This document shows positions 1 through 8,659 of a DNA stretch of 64,000 nt, piece after piece (position 1 is the stretch's first letter; each line of letters starts with the position of its first letter). The notes under the pieces were generated by a model. The model did no database searches, had not been told where the DNA came from, and was given only the letters and a program-made list of their open reading frames with translations. Made by a program: the position numbers and the translations under genes. The DNA comes from Pseudacidovorax intermedius (lineage in GTDB: Bacteria; Pseudomonadota; Gammaproteobacteria; Burkholderiales; Burkholderiaceae_C), in assembly GCF_003350475.1 (NCBI RefSeq), contig NZ_QQAV01000001.1, forward strand, positions 922,836 to 986,835. The letters are read 5' to 3'.

Positions 1-903
1 GCCGGCGTCGAGCACGGCATTGCCCTTCCAGGCGCTGGCCACGGGGTTGTAGGCCACGGCGGCGCCGCTGTCCCGCAGCAGGCCCAGCTCGCGCGGCGTG
101 AGCAGCGTGGCATGGGCGAGCAGCGCGCTCTCGTTGAGCGCGCCCACGGCATGCAGGAGCTCCAGCGGGCGCAGGCCGCGCGCGACCAGCGAGCGCTCGA
201 CGGCGGCCAAGTGCTCGTTCACATGGGTCTGGAAGCGCGCCCCGGCCTCGCGGGTGAGCGCGGCCACGTCGTGCAGCATGCGGTCGGTGGCGGCCTCGGG
301 GATGGAGATGGCCAATGACGGATGCACCAGCGGGTCGTGCTCGTGCGTCGCCAGGAAGCCCGCCGCCCGGTCGAGGATGCGGCGCGCGCCGGCCTCGCCC
401 TCGGTGTTGCCGGCATCGTTGCAGATCAGGCCGAGCACGCAGCGGATGCCCACCTCGCGCGCGGCCCGCGCCACGCCGCCCAGGCCCTCTTCGGAGCGCG
501 TGCCGGCATCGACCACGGTGGTGAAGCCGCCGCGCAGCGACTCCAGCGCGGCCAGCTTGGCCGACAGGTAGGCGGCGTGTTCGTCCAGCACGCCTTCCAT
601 CGGCACCCAGATGCGGCGGAAGATCTCCGACGGTTCGCCGAAGGCCAGCGACTTGCCGAAGGCCTGCGTGAGGTGGGTGTGGGTGTCGATGAGGCCCGGC
701 ATCAGCAGATGGTTCGGGGCCTCGTGCACCGGCAGGCCCGGATGGGCGGCCCGCACCTCGTCGACCGGGCCGACCTGCGTGAAGCGGCCGTTCTGCACGG
801 CGACGGCCAGGCCCTGCTTCATGCCATCGGGCTGCAGCAGGTGGCCGGGGGCGATCAGGAGCGGGGCATCGCCGGCGGAGCGGAGTTGGTCAGCGGACAG
901 CAT
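1..903 (-). CDS. Amidohydrolase, C-terminus beyond the window
   Basis: Metal-dependent hydrolase of the amidohydrolase superfamily, closest in feel to the cytosine-deaminase/TRZ-ATZ group. The reading frame stays open from ATG at 903 to the window edge, giving 301 residues without the C-terminal part. The metal-binding HxH lies in PGLIDTHTHL (His75, His77), and a later QTHVNEH (about residue 230) carries the next expected His. It is the last visible gene of a minus-strand unit, 50 bases behind the TauE/SafE permease gene, so its substrate may be the organic acid or amide taken up by that unit. The substrate cannot be read from the sequence. Confidence 0.85.
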   Translation of the reverse strand, partial: MLSADQLRSAGDAPLLIAPGHLLQPDGMKQGLAVAVQNGRFTQVGPVDEVRAAHPGLPVHEAPNHLLMPGLIDTHTHLTQAFGKSLAFGEPSEIFRRIWVPMEGVLDEHAAYLSAKLAALESLRGGFTTVVDAGTRSEEGLGGVARAAREVGIRCVLGLICNDAGNTEGEAGARRILDRAAGFLATHEHDPLVHPSLAISIPEAATDRMLHDVAALTREAGARFQTHVNEHLAAVERSLVARGLRPLELLHAVGALNESALLAHATLLTPRELGLLRDSGAAVAYNPVASAWKGNAVLDAG

Positions 904-953
904 GGAGAAGGTGTTCGGAAAGGCGCGCTCACCGCGGAGCGCAGGAAGACGTG

Positions 954-1703
954 TCACTTCAGGATCAGAAGGGCGAACCAGCCACCCGTGGCCAGCAGCA
1001 GCACGGCCACGCCGCGTTGCAGTTGGGCGATGGGCAGCCGCCGCGCGGCGCGCTGGCCCAGCAGGCTGCCGGCCATCAGCAGCAGGCCGCACGTCAGCGC
1101 CAGGCGCCAGTCCAGCCGGCCCGCCAGCGCATGGACGGTGCTGGCCGACACGGCCACCGGCAGCTGGACGGCCTGGGCCGCGGCGACCGCGAAGACCAGC
1201 GGCTGGCGCAGCAGCATCAGCAGCGGCAGCAGCAGCACCGGGCCGCCGGTGCCCGTCAGCGCCGAGCCGGCACCGACCGCCCCACCCAGCGCCGCGAGCG
1301 CCCCGGTGCCCAGCGTCGGCGCGCCTCCGTGGACGCCGGCCGACGCCGGCCGCAGCCCGCGCCAGCCTGCCAGCAGCACCAGCGCCGTGACGCCGGCCAG
1401 CAGCACCTGCACCGGCAGCCAGCGCACCACCAGCGCGCCGACAACAGCACCCACGAGGGCACCCGCCAGCAGCGGCACGCAGCGGCGCGCGAGTTCGGGC
1501 CGCTGCCGCAGGGGGCCGAGCGCTACCAGCGCCGGCAGCAGGAAGGCCAGCGACGAGGCCGCGATGGCCTGCGGGGCCGGCACGCCGCCCAGCGTGGTCA
1601 GCAGCGGCACCACCAGCACGCCGCCGATGCCCGTCGCGCCGATCAGCGCGCCGGCCACCAGCAGCAGCGGCGCGACGATCCAGGCGTGGGCGATCAGCGG
1701 CAT
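954..1703 (-). CDS. TauE/SafE-family membrane permease
   Basis: A 249-residue, very hydrophobic protein with about eight predicted membrane segments. It has the two glycine-rich repeats typical of the TauE/SafE (DUF81) family, one beginning LVAGALIGATGIGG near the N-terminus and the other near GGAVGAGSALTGTGG in the middle. Family members export sulfite, sulfoacetate or other small organic anions across the inner membrane. The gene follows the Bug binding-protein gene by 10 bases and precedes the amidohydrolase gene, so the three are probably co-transcribed. The transported substrate is unknown. Confidence 0.85.
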   Translation of the reverse strand: MPLIAHAWIVAPLLLVAGALIGATGIGGVLVVPLLTTLGGVPAPQAIAASSLAFLLPALVALGPLRQRPELARRCVPLLAGALVGAVVGALVVRWLPVQVLLAGVTALVLLAGWRGLRPASAGVHGGAPTLGTGALAALGGAVGAGSALTGTGGPVLLLPLLMLLRQPLVFAVAAAQAVQLPVAVSASTVHALAGRLDWRLALTCGLLLMAGSLLGQRAARRLPIAQLQRGVAVLLLATGGWFALLILK

Positions 1704-1713
1704 TGGGGAAGCC

Positions 1714-2733
1714 TCACTCTGCCTTGATGCCCGCTCGGGTGACCACGTCCTGAATCGTCTGGCGCTCCTTCTTCAGGTACTCGCCGAAGGCCGGGCCGGT
1801 GGTCACCACGGGGCGCACGGCGATCTCGGCCAGGCGGCGCACCACCTCCGGGTCCTTCATCGTGGCCTGCACGGCATCGGCCAGCTTGGCAGCCACCGGG
1901 GCAGGCACATTGGCGGGCGCCAGGATGCCCAGCCAGGAGTCGAGCTCGAAGCCCTTGAGCGCCGGCGTCTCGGCCAGGGCCGGCACCTGCGGCGCGATGG
2001 GCGCACGGGCGCTGGACGTGACGCCCAGGCCCTTGACCTTGCCGTCCTTGATGAAGGGCAGCGCCAGCGACAGCGGCAGCACCGCCAGGTCCAGCTGGCC
2101 GCCGGCCACGTCGGTCAGCACCTGCGGGCCCGACTTGTAAGGCACATGCACGATGTCGATGCCGGCGCGCTGCTTGATCAGTTCGGCCGTCACGTGCAGC
2201 GAGGTGCCCACGCCGTCGGTGCCGAAATTCAGCTGCCCCGGGTGCGCCTTGGCGTACGTGATCAGCTCGGCGGCACTCTGCGCCGGCAGCTGCGGCTTGC
2301 CGACCAGCACGAAGGGCGAGAAGCCGACGGTGGCGATGGGCGCGAAATCCTTGAAGGTGTCGTAGCGCACGGCCGAGGGCGCCACCAGCGGCGCCACGTT
2401 GAGCGGGCTGGCCACGGCGAACAGCAGTGTGTAGCCGTCGGCCGGCGCACGGGCCGCCTTCTGCGTGCCGATGGTGCCGGCGGCCCCGGCCACGTTGTCG
2501 ATCACCACCGGCTGGCCCAGCACCTCGCCCAGCTTGGCGTTGATGAGGCGGGCCGTTGCATCGACGCCGCCGCCGGCCGCGAACGGTACGATCAGCGTGA
2601 CCGGCTTGGTCGGCCAAGCCTGGGCCTGTGCGGCGACGGGCAATGCGGCCAGGGCCATGCCCGCCGCCAGGGCGGCAGCCAGGGTGCGGCGGGTGAAGCT
2701 CAGGGAATGGGCGGTGCGGGCAGGACGGGCCAT
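1714..2733 (-). CDS. Bug-family tripartite tricarboxylate transporter binding protein
   Basis: A 339-residue periplasmic solute-binding protein of the Bug (TctC-like) family. An N-terminal arginine-containing signal (FTRRTLAAALAAG, then a hydrophobic stretch ending AAQAQA near residue 38) is followed by the family start WPTKPVTLIVPFAAGG. Bug proteins bind carboxylates or amides for TctAB transporters or act as sensors. No tctA or tctB genes are nearby, which is usual for the many orphan Bug genes of Burkholderiales. It is the first gene of the minus-strand unit and faces a GntR-type regulator across a short region holding an operator-like palindrome. Confidence 0.92.
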   Translation of the reverse strand: MARPARTAHSLSFTRRTLAAALAAGMALAALPVAAQAQAWPTKPVTLIVPFAAGGGVDATARLINAKLGEVLGQPVVIDNVAGAAGTIGTQKAARAPADGYTLLFAVASPLNVAPLVAPSAVRYDTFKDFAPIATVGFSPFVLVGKPQLPAQSAAELITYAKAHPGQLNFGTDGVGTSLHVTAELIKQRAGIDIVHVPYKSGPQVLTDVAGGQLDLAVLPLSLALPFIKDGKVKGLGVTSSARAPIAPQVPALAETPALKGFELDSWLGILAPANVPAPVAAKLADAVQATMKDPEVVRRLAEIAVRPVVTTGPAFGEYLKKERQTIQDVVTRAGIKAE

Positions 2734-2793
2734 GGTCGTTCCTCGTTCGGCAGTGATGAAGGATGGAAGAGCACCTCGACGGTGCGAGAATCT

Positions 2794-2820
2794 ACTCGTT
2801 ATGACAAGTTATAACAAGCG
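2794..2820. promoter_or_regulatory. Probable GntR/HutC-type operator in the divergent promoter region
   Basis: ACTCGTTATGACAAGT at 2794-2809 is an inverted repeat (ACTCGT / ACAAGT around TATG, one mismatch between arms). An adjoining ACAAGTTATAACAAG at 2804-2818 repeats the ACAAG half-site. Half-sites of this kind are typical of HutC-subfamily GntR regulators, and the site lies between the Bug gene (-) and the GntR gene (+). I infer repression of the minus-strand unit and autoregulation. Confidence 0.6.
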
Positions 2821-2858
2821 ATGCAAGCGGCGTGCCAGCCGTGCGGAGGGGCCGCGCC

Positions 2859-3578
2859 TTGGCTGAGATTCCCCAGTCGCTGCATGCCCGTCTGCGCGAT
2901 GAACTGCGCGCATCCATCCTCGACGCCCGACTGAAACCGGGCGACAAGCTGCCGTCCGAATCCGAGCTGCAGGCGGCCCATGACGTCAGCCGCATCACCG
3001 TGCGCCAGGCGCTCGGGGCGCTGCAGGCCGAGGGCCTGATCGTCAAGTTGCACGGAAAGGGTGCATTCGTCTCGCACCCGAAAGCGGCACAGAGCCTCAA
3101 TCGCCTGCAGGGCCTGAACGAGGCGCTGGCCGCCGAGGCGCGCGCGGTCAGCAACAAGCGCCTGGCCTGGCGCGAGGTGCGGGCGCCTGCCGCCGTGGCC
3201 CAGAAGCTGGGCCTGTCGGGCAACACCACCGTCTACCACCTGCAGACCGTGCGCTACCTGGAGCGCGAGCCGCTGTCGGTCAACAACTCCTGGCTGCTGG
3301 CCACGCTGGGCGAGCGCCTGTCGCGGGTGGACTTCTCCCAGCGCGACCTGATCGACGTGTTCGAGCACGAGGGCGGCGTCGCCGTCGGGCGCGCCGACCT
3401 GGAGATCGGCGCCGGCACCGCCCGCGCGGCGGATGCCCGCCTGCTCAAGCTCGAAACCGGCGCGCCCGTGCTGGAGGTGGAACGCGTCGTGCATGACCAG
3501 ACCGGCACGCCGGTGCATGTGGAGAGCGCCGTCTACCGCGCCGACACCTTCCGCTACCGGCTGAGCCTGCAACGCTAG
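2859..3578 (+). CDS. GntR-family (HutC subfamily) transcriptional regulator
   Basis: About 239 residues if started at TTG 2859, which has a good ribosome-binding site (GGAGGGG, 2846-2851) at proper spacing. A GTG at 2832 would add nine residues but has no such site. An N-terminal winged helix (residues about 5-70, PSESELQAAHDVSRITVRQA) is followed by a UTRA ligand-binding domain ending EVERVVHDQTG... YRLSL. Proteins of this subfamily are usually effector-released repressors. Divergent from the Bug/TauE/amidohydrolase unit, which it probably controls through the palindrome at 2794-2820. The effector is unknown. Confidence 0.88.
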   Translation: MAEIPQSLHARLRDELRASILDARLKPGDKLPSESELQAAHDVSRITVRQALGALQAEGLIVKLHGKGAFVSHPKAAQSLNRLQGLNEALAAEARAVSNKRLAWREVRAPAAVAQKLGLSGNTTVYHLQTVRYLEREPLSVNNSWLLATLGERLSRVDFSQRDLIDVFEHEGGVAVGRADLEIGAGTARAADARLLKLETGAPVLEVERVVHDQTGTPVHVESAVYRADTFRYRLSLQR

Positions 3579-3656
3579 AAGGGCCCGCCAACCTGCCCGC
3601 GCAGCCCGCCGCGTCACGATTGCCCGCCGACCCTCCTCAACGCCTTTGCCCGCCGC

Positions 3657-4595
3657 ATGACCGCTGCCTCCACCATCCCCGTCATCGACATCGCCGCCCT
3701 CGCCTCGCCCGATGCCTACGCCCGTCGCCGCGTGGCGGCCGAGGTGGGCGCCGCCTGCCGGGACATCGGCTTCTTCGCCATCACCGGCCACGGCGTGCCG
3801 GCCGAAGTGATCGACGGCGCCTTCGCCGCCAGCCGCGCGTTCTTCGCCCAGCCGGTGGCCGACAAGGCCGCGCTGGCCTATGCCACGCTCAGCCACAACC
3901 GTGGCTACGTGGGCATGGGCGTGGAGGCGCTGGACGAGAAGCGCGGCGCCGACCAGAAGGAGGCCTTCAACCTCATCTGGACCGACGAGGCCACGCGCCC
4001 GCCCAATGCCTGGCCCGCCCTGCCCGGCTGGCGTGCGCCCGTGCAGGCCTACTTCGACGCGGTCTTCGCCGCCGCCACGCGGCTGCATGCGGCCTTCGCG
4101 CTGGACCTGGGCCTGCCCGAGGACTTCTTCGCCGACAAGATCGACCAGCCCCTGGCCACGCTGCGGCTGCTGCACTATCCCGCCGGCGCGGCGGCCGACG
4201 CAGGCGTGGGCGCCGGGGCGCACACCGACTACGGCAATGTCACCCTGCTGGCCACTGACGGCGTCTCGGGCCTGCAGGTGCAGGGCCGTGCCCGCGACGA
4301 ATGGATCGACGTGCCGCCGCTGCCCGGCGCCTTCGTCTGCAACATCGGCGACTGCCTGATGCGCTGGACCAACGACGTCTACCTGTCGACGCCTCACCGG
4401 GTCGTGCGGCCGGCGGCCGAGCGCTACTCGATCGCCTTCTTCCTCGACCCCAATCCGGAGGCGCTGGTCAGCGCCATCCCCAGCTGCGTGCCGCCGGGCG
4501 AGGCGCCGCGGCATGCGCCCGTCACGACGCAGGCCTACCTGCAGGCCCGTTTCGCGGCCACCTACGGTGCTGCCGCGACCGCGCCGGCGGCTTGA
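3657..4595 (+). CDS. Isopenicillin-N-synthase-like 2-oxoglutarate/Fe(II) oxygenase
   Basis: A 312-residue non-haem iron dioxygenase fold. The N-terminal DIOX_N region (IPVIDIAALASPDAYARRR) precedes the iron-binding facial triad, HTD (His189, Asp191) in GAHTDYGNVT and His247 in TPHRVV. Arg256 and Ser258 in RYSIAFF are the usual pair binding the oxoglutarate C5 carboxylate. Bacterial members hydroxylate small molecules or make ethylene-like products, and the substrate here is not evident. A gene for an aldehyde dehydrogenase starts 124 bases downstream on the same strand, so the two may act in sequence on one compound. Confidence 0.88.
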   Translation: MTAASTIPVIDIAALASPDAYARRRVAAEVGAACRDIGFFAITGHGVPAEVIDGAFAASRAFFAQPVADKAALAYATLSHNRGYVGMGVEALDEKRGADQKEAFNLIWTDEATRPPNAWPALPGWRAPVQAYFDAVFAAATRLHAAFALDLGLPEDFFADKIDQPLATLRLLHYPAGAAADAGVGAGAHTDYGNVTLLATDGVSGLQVQGRARDEWIDVPPLPGAFVCNIGDCLMRWTNDVYLSTPHRVVRPAAERYSIAFFLDPNPEALVSAIPSCVPPGEAPRHAPVTTQAYLQARFAATYGAAATAPAA

Positions 4596-4719
4596 CAGGC
4601 GCATGCGCCGGCTGCCGCCGGGGGGAGCTTCCGAGCGCGGCGGCGCGGACCATGGCGGGCCACCGCGGCCGGCCGGCACGCGGCATGATGCGGCACCTTC
4701 TTCGACACCCTCCCTTGCC

Positions 4720-6117
4720 ATGACGCCTGCGCTCCACGCCCTGTTCGACGCCCAGCACGCTGCGAGCCGCGCCCAGCCGGAGGCGGCGCTCCCGCTGCGC
4801 CGCGATCGCCTGCTACGGATGCGCGGCCTGCTCCAGCAGCATGGCGCGGCGCTCGCCCAGGCGGTGCAGGCCGACTTCGGCGTGCGCTCGGCCCCGCTGA
4901 CCGAGATCGCCGACATGCTGCTGCTGCGCGAGGGCGTGGCCGACGCCCTGCGGCACCTGCGCGCCTGGTCGCGCCCGCGGCGGGTGCGCACGCCGCTCAC
5001 GCTGCAGCCGGCACGCGCCTGGATCCAGCGCCAGCCGCTGGGCGTGGTGGGCGTGCTCTCGCCCTGGAACTATCCCCTGCTGCTGTCGCTGGGCCCGGCC
5101 GCCTCGGCGCTGGCGGCGGGCAACCGGGTGATGCTCAAGCCCAGCGAGCGCACGCCCCGCACCTCGGCGCTCACGGCCGAGCTGGTGGCGCGCCACTTCG
5201 AGGCCGAAGAGTTCTGCGTCGTCAATGGCGACGCCGCGCTGGCGGCGGAATTCGCCGGACTGCCCTTCGACCATCTCTTCTTCACCGGCTCCACCGCCGT
5301 AGGCCGCCACGTGGCCGCGGCCGCGGCCGCCAACCTCACGCCCACCACGCTGGAGCTGGGCGGCAAGTCGCCCTGCGTCATCGACCCGTCCTGCCGCATC
5401 GACGAGGCGGCGGCGCGCATCGCCCACGGCAAGCTGCTCAACGCGGGGCAGACCTGCATCGCGCCCGACTACCTGCTCGCGCCGGCAGCGATGCACACGG
5501 CGCTGGCGGACGCGCTCGAGCGGGCCGTGCAGCGCATGTTCCCGGCCGTGGGCGGCAATCCCGACTACACGGCACTGATCGATGCCCGCCATGCCGAGCG
5601 GCTCGAACGCCTGGTGGCCGAGGCCGTTGCGCGCGGCGCCCGCGTGCGGGTGCTGGGCACCGACGGCGTCGACGCGCGGCAGATGGCGCTGCGCCTGGTG
5701 CTGGGCGTCACGCCCGACATGGCCCTGATGCAGGAGGAGATCTTCGGGCCGGTGCTGCCCCTGCTGGCCTGCGAGGACGCCCCGCAGGCGGTGCGCTTCA
5801 TCAACGACCGTCCGCGGCCCCTGGCGCTGTACTGGTTCGGCGAGGACCGCGCGGCGCGCGATGTGTTGCTGCAGCAGACCACCAGCGGCGGCGTGACCGT
5901 CAATGACACGCTGGTGCACATCGCCCATCCCCGCCTGCCCTTCGGCGGCGTGGGCGACAGCGGCTGGGGTGCCTCGCATGGCGAGGCCGGCTTCCTGCGC
6001 TTCACGCACGAGAAGGCGGTGCTGGCGCAGTCGCGCTGGTCGCTGGGCGGTCTGCTGCATCCGCCCTACGGGCCGCGCACCGAGCGGCTGCTGGCCGCGA
6101 TGCGCCGGCGCGGCTGA
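4720..6117 (+). CDS. Aldehyde dehydrogenase, coniferyl-aldehyde-dehydrogenase-like
   Basis: A 465-residue NAD(P)-dependent aldehyde dehydrogenase of the short class-3/CalB type. The catalytic Cys is residue 246 (NAGQTCIAPDY), the general base Glu is 212 (LELGGKSP), and the Rossmann glycine motif is FTGSTAVG. The C-terminal half has LPFGGVGDSGWG, as in CalB-type enzymes, and lacks the long C-terminus of class-1/2 enzymes. The start at ATG 4720 begins the family-like MTPALHALFDAQ; the frame stays open for 69 codons upstream but has no family similarity there. The substrate is probably an aromatic or medium-chain aldehyde (inference from family). Confidence 0.88.
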   Translation: MTPALHALFDAQHAASRAQPEAALPLRRDRLLRMRGLLQQHGAALAQAVQADFGVRSAPLTEIADMLLLREGVADALRHLRAWSRPRRVRTPLTLQPARAWIQRQPLGVVGVLSPWNYPLLLSLGPAASALAAGNRVMLKPSERTPRTSALTAELVARHFEAEEFCVVNGDAALAAEFAGLPFDHLFFTGSTAVGRHVAAAAAANLTPTTLELGGKSPCVIDPSCRIDEAAARIAHGKLLNAGQTCIAPDYLLAPAAMHTALADALERAVQRMFPAVGGNPDYTALIDARHAERLERLVAEAVARGARVRVLGTDGVDARQMALRLVLGVTPDMALMQEEIFGPVLPLLACEDAPQAVRFINDRPRPLALYWFGEDRAARDVLLQQTTSGGVTVNDTLVHIAHPRLPFGGVGDSGWGASHGEAGFLRFTHEKAVLAQSRWSLGGLLHPPYGPRTERLLAAMRRRG

Positions 6118-6180
6118 CGCCAGCCCGGATGCCAGCCCGGACGCCGGCGGGCGTTTCACTGCAGCTTGTGGAGCCCCGGG

Positions 6181-6209
6181 GACCGTTCAGGCTGAGCCTG
6201 TCGAAGCCC
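6181..6209. repeat. Short palindromic intergenic repeat, copy 1
   Basis: A 29-base sequence starting GACCGTTCAGGCTGAGCC and containing the perfect palindrome CAGGCTGAGCCTG. It recurs identically at 20379-20407. REP-like repeats of this type (TTCGACAGGCTCAGCC on the other strand) are common between genes in many GC-rich proteobacteria. It lies in the convergent gap between the aldehyde dehydrogenase and flavin reductase genes. Confidence 0.8.
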
Positions 6210-6245
6210 GCTCCAAAGGCGCCTTCGTCCGACCCTCGGCGCCTG

Positions 6246-6291
6246 GGGATGCGCTTCACGAATCGGCGCGCACATCCGTGAAGCGCATCCC
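6246..6291. terminator. Long perfect hairpin between convergent genes
   Basis: GGGATGCGCTTCACG (6246-6260) is matched perfectly by CGTGAAGCGCATCCC (6277-6291), a 15-bp stem with a 16-base loop. It lies between the convergent stops at 6117 (+) and 6291 (-) and touches the flavin reductase stop codon. There is no T-run, so it is either a stem-type bidirectional terminator or a mobile palindrome. Confidence 0.55.
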
Positions 6292-6800
6292 TAGAGCGGG
6301 TGTTCGGTATAGAAGCGCCCGCCGTGGAACAGCAGCGGCGCCACACCGGCGCGGTGGGCGCAGCGCTCCACCTCGCCGACGAAGATGACGTGGTCACCCT
6401 CTTCATAGCGGCTGCGGTTGAAGCATTCGAAGCTGGCCACGCAGCCCTCCAGCACGGGCGCGCCGGCCACGCCTGGTGCCCAGTCCACGCCTTCCCAGCG
6501 GTCCACCCCGCGTGCGGCGAAGCGCTCGGCCAGCGCCTTCTGGCTGGCGGCCAGGATGTTGACCGCGTAGTGCGAGCCCGCGCTGAGGTCGGGCATCGAA
6601 CCCGCGCTGCGCGCCAGGCTCCACAGCACCAGCGGCGGCGTCAGCGACACCGAGTTGAAGGAGTTGGCCGTGAATCCCACCAACCGTCCATCGGCGGCCC
6701 GCGCCGTGATGATGGTCACGCCGGTGGCGAACATGCCCAGGGCGGCGCGGAACTCGGCGGCGGAAAAGTCGGGCGCTTGGGCCTGGAGGGGTGCGGTCAC
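6291..6800 (-). CDS. Flavin reductase-domain protein (HpaC/RutF-like)
   Basis: A 169-residue NAD(P)H:flavin oxidoreductase of the split-barrel FMN-binding family. The typical sequence runs from FRAALGMFATGVTIITA (about residues 18-34) through GFTANSFNSVSLTPPLVLWSL to the C-terminal RFYTEHPL. Such proteins supply reduced FMN or FAD to a partner monooxygenase. None is encoded next to it here, so it may serve an enzyme elsewhere or bind flavin for another purpose. It is transcribed convergently with the aldehyde dehydrogenase gene. Confidence 0.9.
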   Translation of the reverse strand: MTAPLQAQAPDFSAAEFRAALGMFATGVTIITARAADGRLVGFTANSFNSVSLTPPLVLWSLARSAGSMPDLSAGSHYAVNILAASQKALAERFAARGVDRWEGVDWAPGVAGAPVLEGCVASFECFNRSRYEEGDHVIFVGEVERCAHRAGVAPLLFHGGRFYTEHPL

Positions 6801-6950
6801 GGAAGAGGGCCTGGTGGCGGGAGGCGGTCGGCCGGCATTGTCCCGCAGGCCGCTTGCCGGGGGCGGTGGCAGGGTCGGGCAGGTGCAGATGCAGGCGTCA
6901 GGCGTTGCGCGTTGCTGGCCGATGAAGGGGCCTGAAGAAGGCCCGGCGCC

Positions 6951-8180
6951 TCAGCCGAAGAACCAGTAGCAGACGGCGATCGCGGCGCCGACACCGGCCA
7001 ACTCGGCCAGCAACGCACAGCCCACCGCGTGCCGCGCCCGCTGGATGCCCACCGCGCCGAAGTACACCGCCAGCACGTAGAAGGTGGTCTCGGTGCTGCC
7101 CTGGATGGTGGCGGCCACCAGGGCGGGGAAGCTGTCCACGCCGTGGGTCTTCATGGTCTCGATCAGCAGCGCCCGCGCCGCACTGCCCGAGAAGGGCTTG
7201 ACCAGCGCGGTCGGCAGCGCATCGACGAAGCGCGTGTCCCAGCCCGTCTGCGCCACGCACCAGCGGATGCCGTCCAGCAGCAGGTCCAGCGCGCCCGAGG
7301 CCCGCAGCACGCCGATGGCGCAGAGCATGGCCACCAGGTAGGGCAGCAGGCCCTTGGCCACGTCGAAGCCTTCCTTGGCGCCCTCGATGAAGCGGTCGTA
7401 CACCGCCACCCGCCTGAGCGCGCCGACCACGAGGAAGGCGATGACGACGCCGAACAGCACCAGGTTGCCCATCAGCGACGAGAGCTGCGCCAGCGCCTGC
7501 GCCGACAGCGTGGCCAGCAGCGCCATGAAGCCCGCCACCAGCGCCGCGCCGGGCAGCAGGTAGGCCAGCACCACCGGGTCCCACAGCTTCAGGCGCTGCG
7601 CCAGCGCCACCGACAGCAGCCCCACCAGCGTCGACGCGCTGGTTGCCAGCAGGATGGGCAGGAAGACCAGCGTCGGGTCGGCCGCGCCCTGCTGCGCGCG
7701 GTACATGAAGATGGTCACCGGCAGCAGCGTGAGCGAGGACGCGTTGAGCACCAAAAAGAGGATCTGCGCGTTGCTGGCCGTATCGGGCCGTGGGTTGAGC
7801 GTCTGCAGCTCGCGCATGGCCTTCAGGCCGATGGGCGTGGCCGCGTTGTCCAGGCCCAACGCGTTGGCCGCGAAGTTCATGGTGATCAGCCCCAGCGCCG
7901 GATGGCCCGCGGGCACCTCGGGCATCAGCCGGCGAAAGAGCGGCCCCAGCGCCCGCGCCAGCAGCGCCACCAGTCCGGCCGCTTCGGCGATGCGCAAAAA
8001 GCCCAGCCACAGCGTGAGCGTGCCGAAGAGCAGCAGCATGATCTCCACCGACAGCCTGGCCATGGCGAACAGCGCCTCGACCATGGCGGCGAAGACCGTC
8101 GCGTCGCCACCCACCAGCCAGCGCGAAAAGCCCGCCACGGCGGCGGCGAGGAAGAAGGACAGCCACAGGCCGTTGAGCAT
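6951..8180 (-). CDS. Nucleoside-recognition (SpmA/SpmB-like fusion) membrane protein
   Basis: About 409 residues from ATG 8180. An ATG at 8225 adds 15 residues, and neither start has a convincing ribosome-binding site. It is highly hydrophobic, with two Gate/nucleoside-recognition domains in tandem. The first, around residues 35-190, includes PALGLITMNFAANALGLDNAATPIG, the hallmark of SpmA. The second, around 260-400, includes PFSGSAARALLIETM and TIQGSTETTFYVLAVYFG, the hallmark of SpmB. Fused SpmAB proteins are common in non-sporulating proteobacteria, and their function is unproven. Confidence 0.88.
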   Translation of the reverse strand: MLNGLWLSFFLAAAVAGFSRWLVGGDATVFAAMVEALFAMARLSVEIMLLLFGTLTLWLGFLRIAEAAGLVALLARALGPLFRRLMPEVPAGHPALGLITMNFAANALGLDNAATPIGLKAMRELQTLNPRPDTASNAQILFLVLNASSLTLLPVTIFMYRAQQGAADPTLVFLPILLATSASTLVGLLSVALAQRLKLWDPVVLAYLLPGAALVAGFMALLATLSAQALAQLSSLMGNLVLFGVVIAFLVVGALRRVAVYDRFIEGAKEGFDVAKGLLPYLVAMLCAIGVLRASGALDLLLDGIRWCVAQTGWDTRFVDALPTALVKPFSGSAARALLIETMKTHGVDSFPALVAATIQGSTETTFYVLAVYFGAVGIQRARHAVGCALLAELAGVGAAIAVCYWFFG

Positions 8181-8380
8181 GGTGGAAAGCGATGCAGAGG
8201 GAGCGGGAATGCGCGCGCGGATCATAGGAGCCGCCGCGCCGCATCCAAGGCCGCGTCGGCCCGCTGGCGATGCTCGGTGGCAAGGGCGGCGCGTGATGCG
8301 GCGCCATGTCGGAGATGCTCACGCCAGCGGCGGCGTTGTTGGATGAGGGGGCGGCGCAGGGCCGCGTCGCCCGGCGTCGA

Positions 8381-8659
8381 TCAAGCGGGTGGCCACCGGC
8401 GGGCCGTGTGAACGAGCGCCAGAATCCAGACCGCGTCGTCGTGCACTTCGTAGACCAGCCTGTAGCTCTCGTGCACGACGAGTTCGCGCGTGCCGGCAAC
8501 GCGGCCTGCGCGCCCCAGCAGCGGGTGCGCCGACAGGCGGCCAGCCGCGTCGCCGAAACGCTCGTCCATGCCGATGGCGGCCAGGGGCTTGTCCCGGCCG
8601 ATGAAGTCCAGGATGTCCGCCCGATCCTGCTCTGCGGCCGAGGTCCAGAAGACTTTCAA
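8381..8659 (-). CDS. ParE/RelE-type toxin
   Basis: A 92-residue protein with the ParE/RelE fold signature: MKVFWTSAAEQDRADI at the start, a basic-aromatic core (TRELVVHESYRLVYEV), and C-terminal VWILALVHTARRWPP. RelE-like members cleave mRNA and ParE-like members act on gyrase, and the sequence does not decide which. It overlaps the upstream antitoxin gene by four bases (ATGA at 8656-8659), the normal arrangement of a translationally coupled type II pair. It is minus strand, between the SpmAB-like gene and the crotonase gene. Confidence 0.88.
   Translation of the reverse strand: MKVFWTSAAEQDRADILDFIGRDKPLAAIGMDERFGDAAGRLSAHPLLGRAGRVAGTRELVVHESYRLVYEVHDDAVWILALVHTARRWPPA

Noticed and set aside
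322-2814. An 830-codon plus-strand open frame opposite the first three genes
   Set aside because: It is an artefact of high G+C on the opposite strand; the protein is Arg/Gln/Gly-rich and low in complexity, while the minus strand encodes three clear families.
8222-8371. A minus-strand stretch coding for DAALRRPLIQQRRR ... DAARRLL with protein-like composition
   Set aside because: About 48 codons with no plausible start codon; it could be a gene remnant, but there is too little to call a pseudogene.
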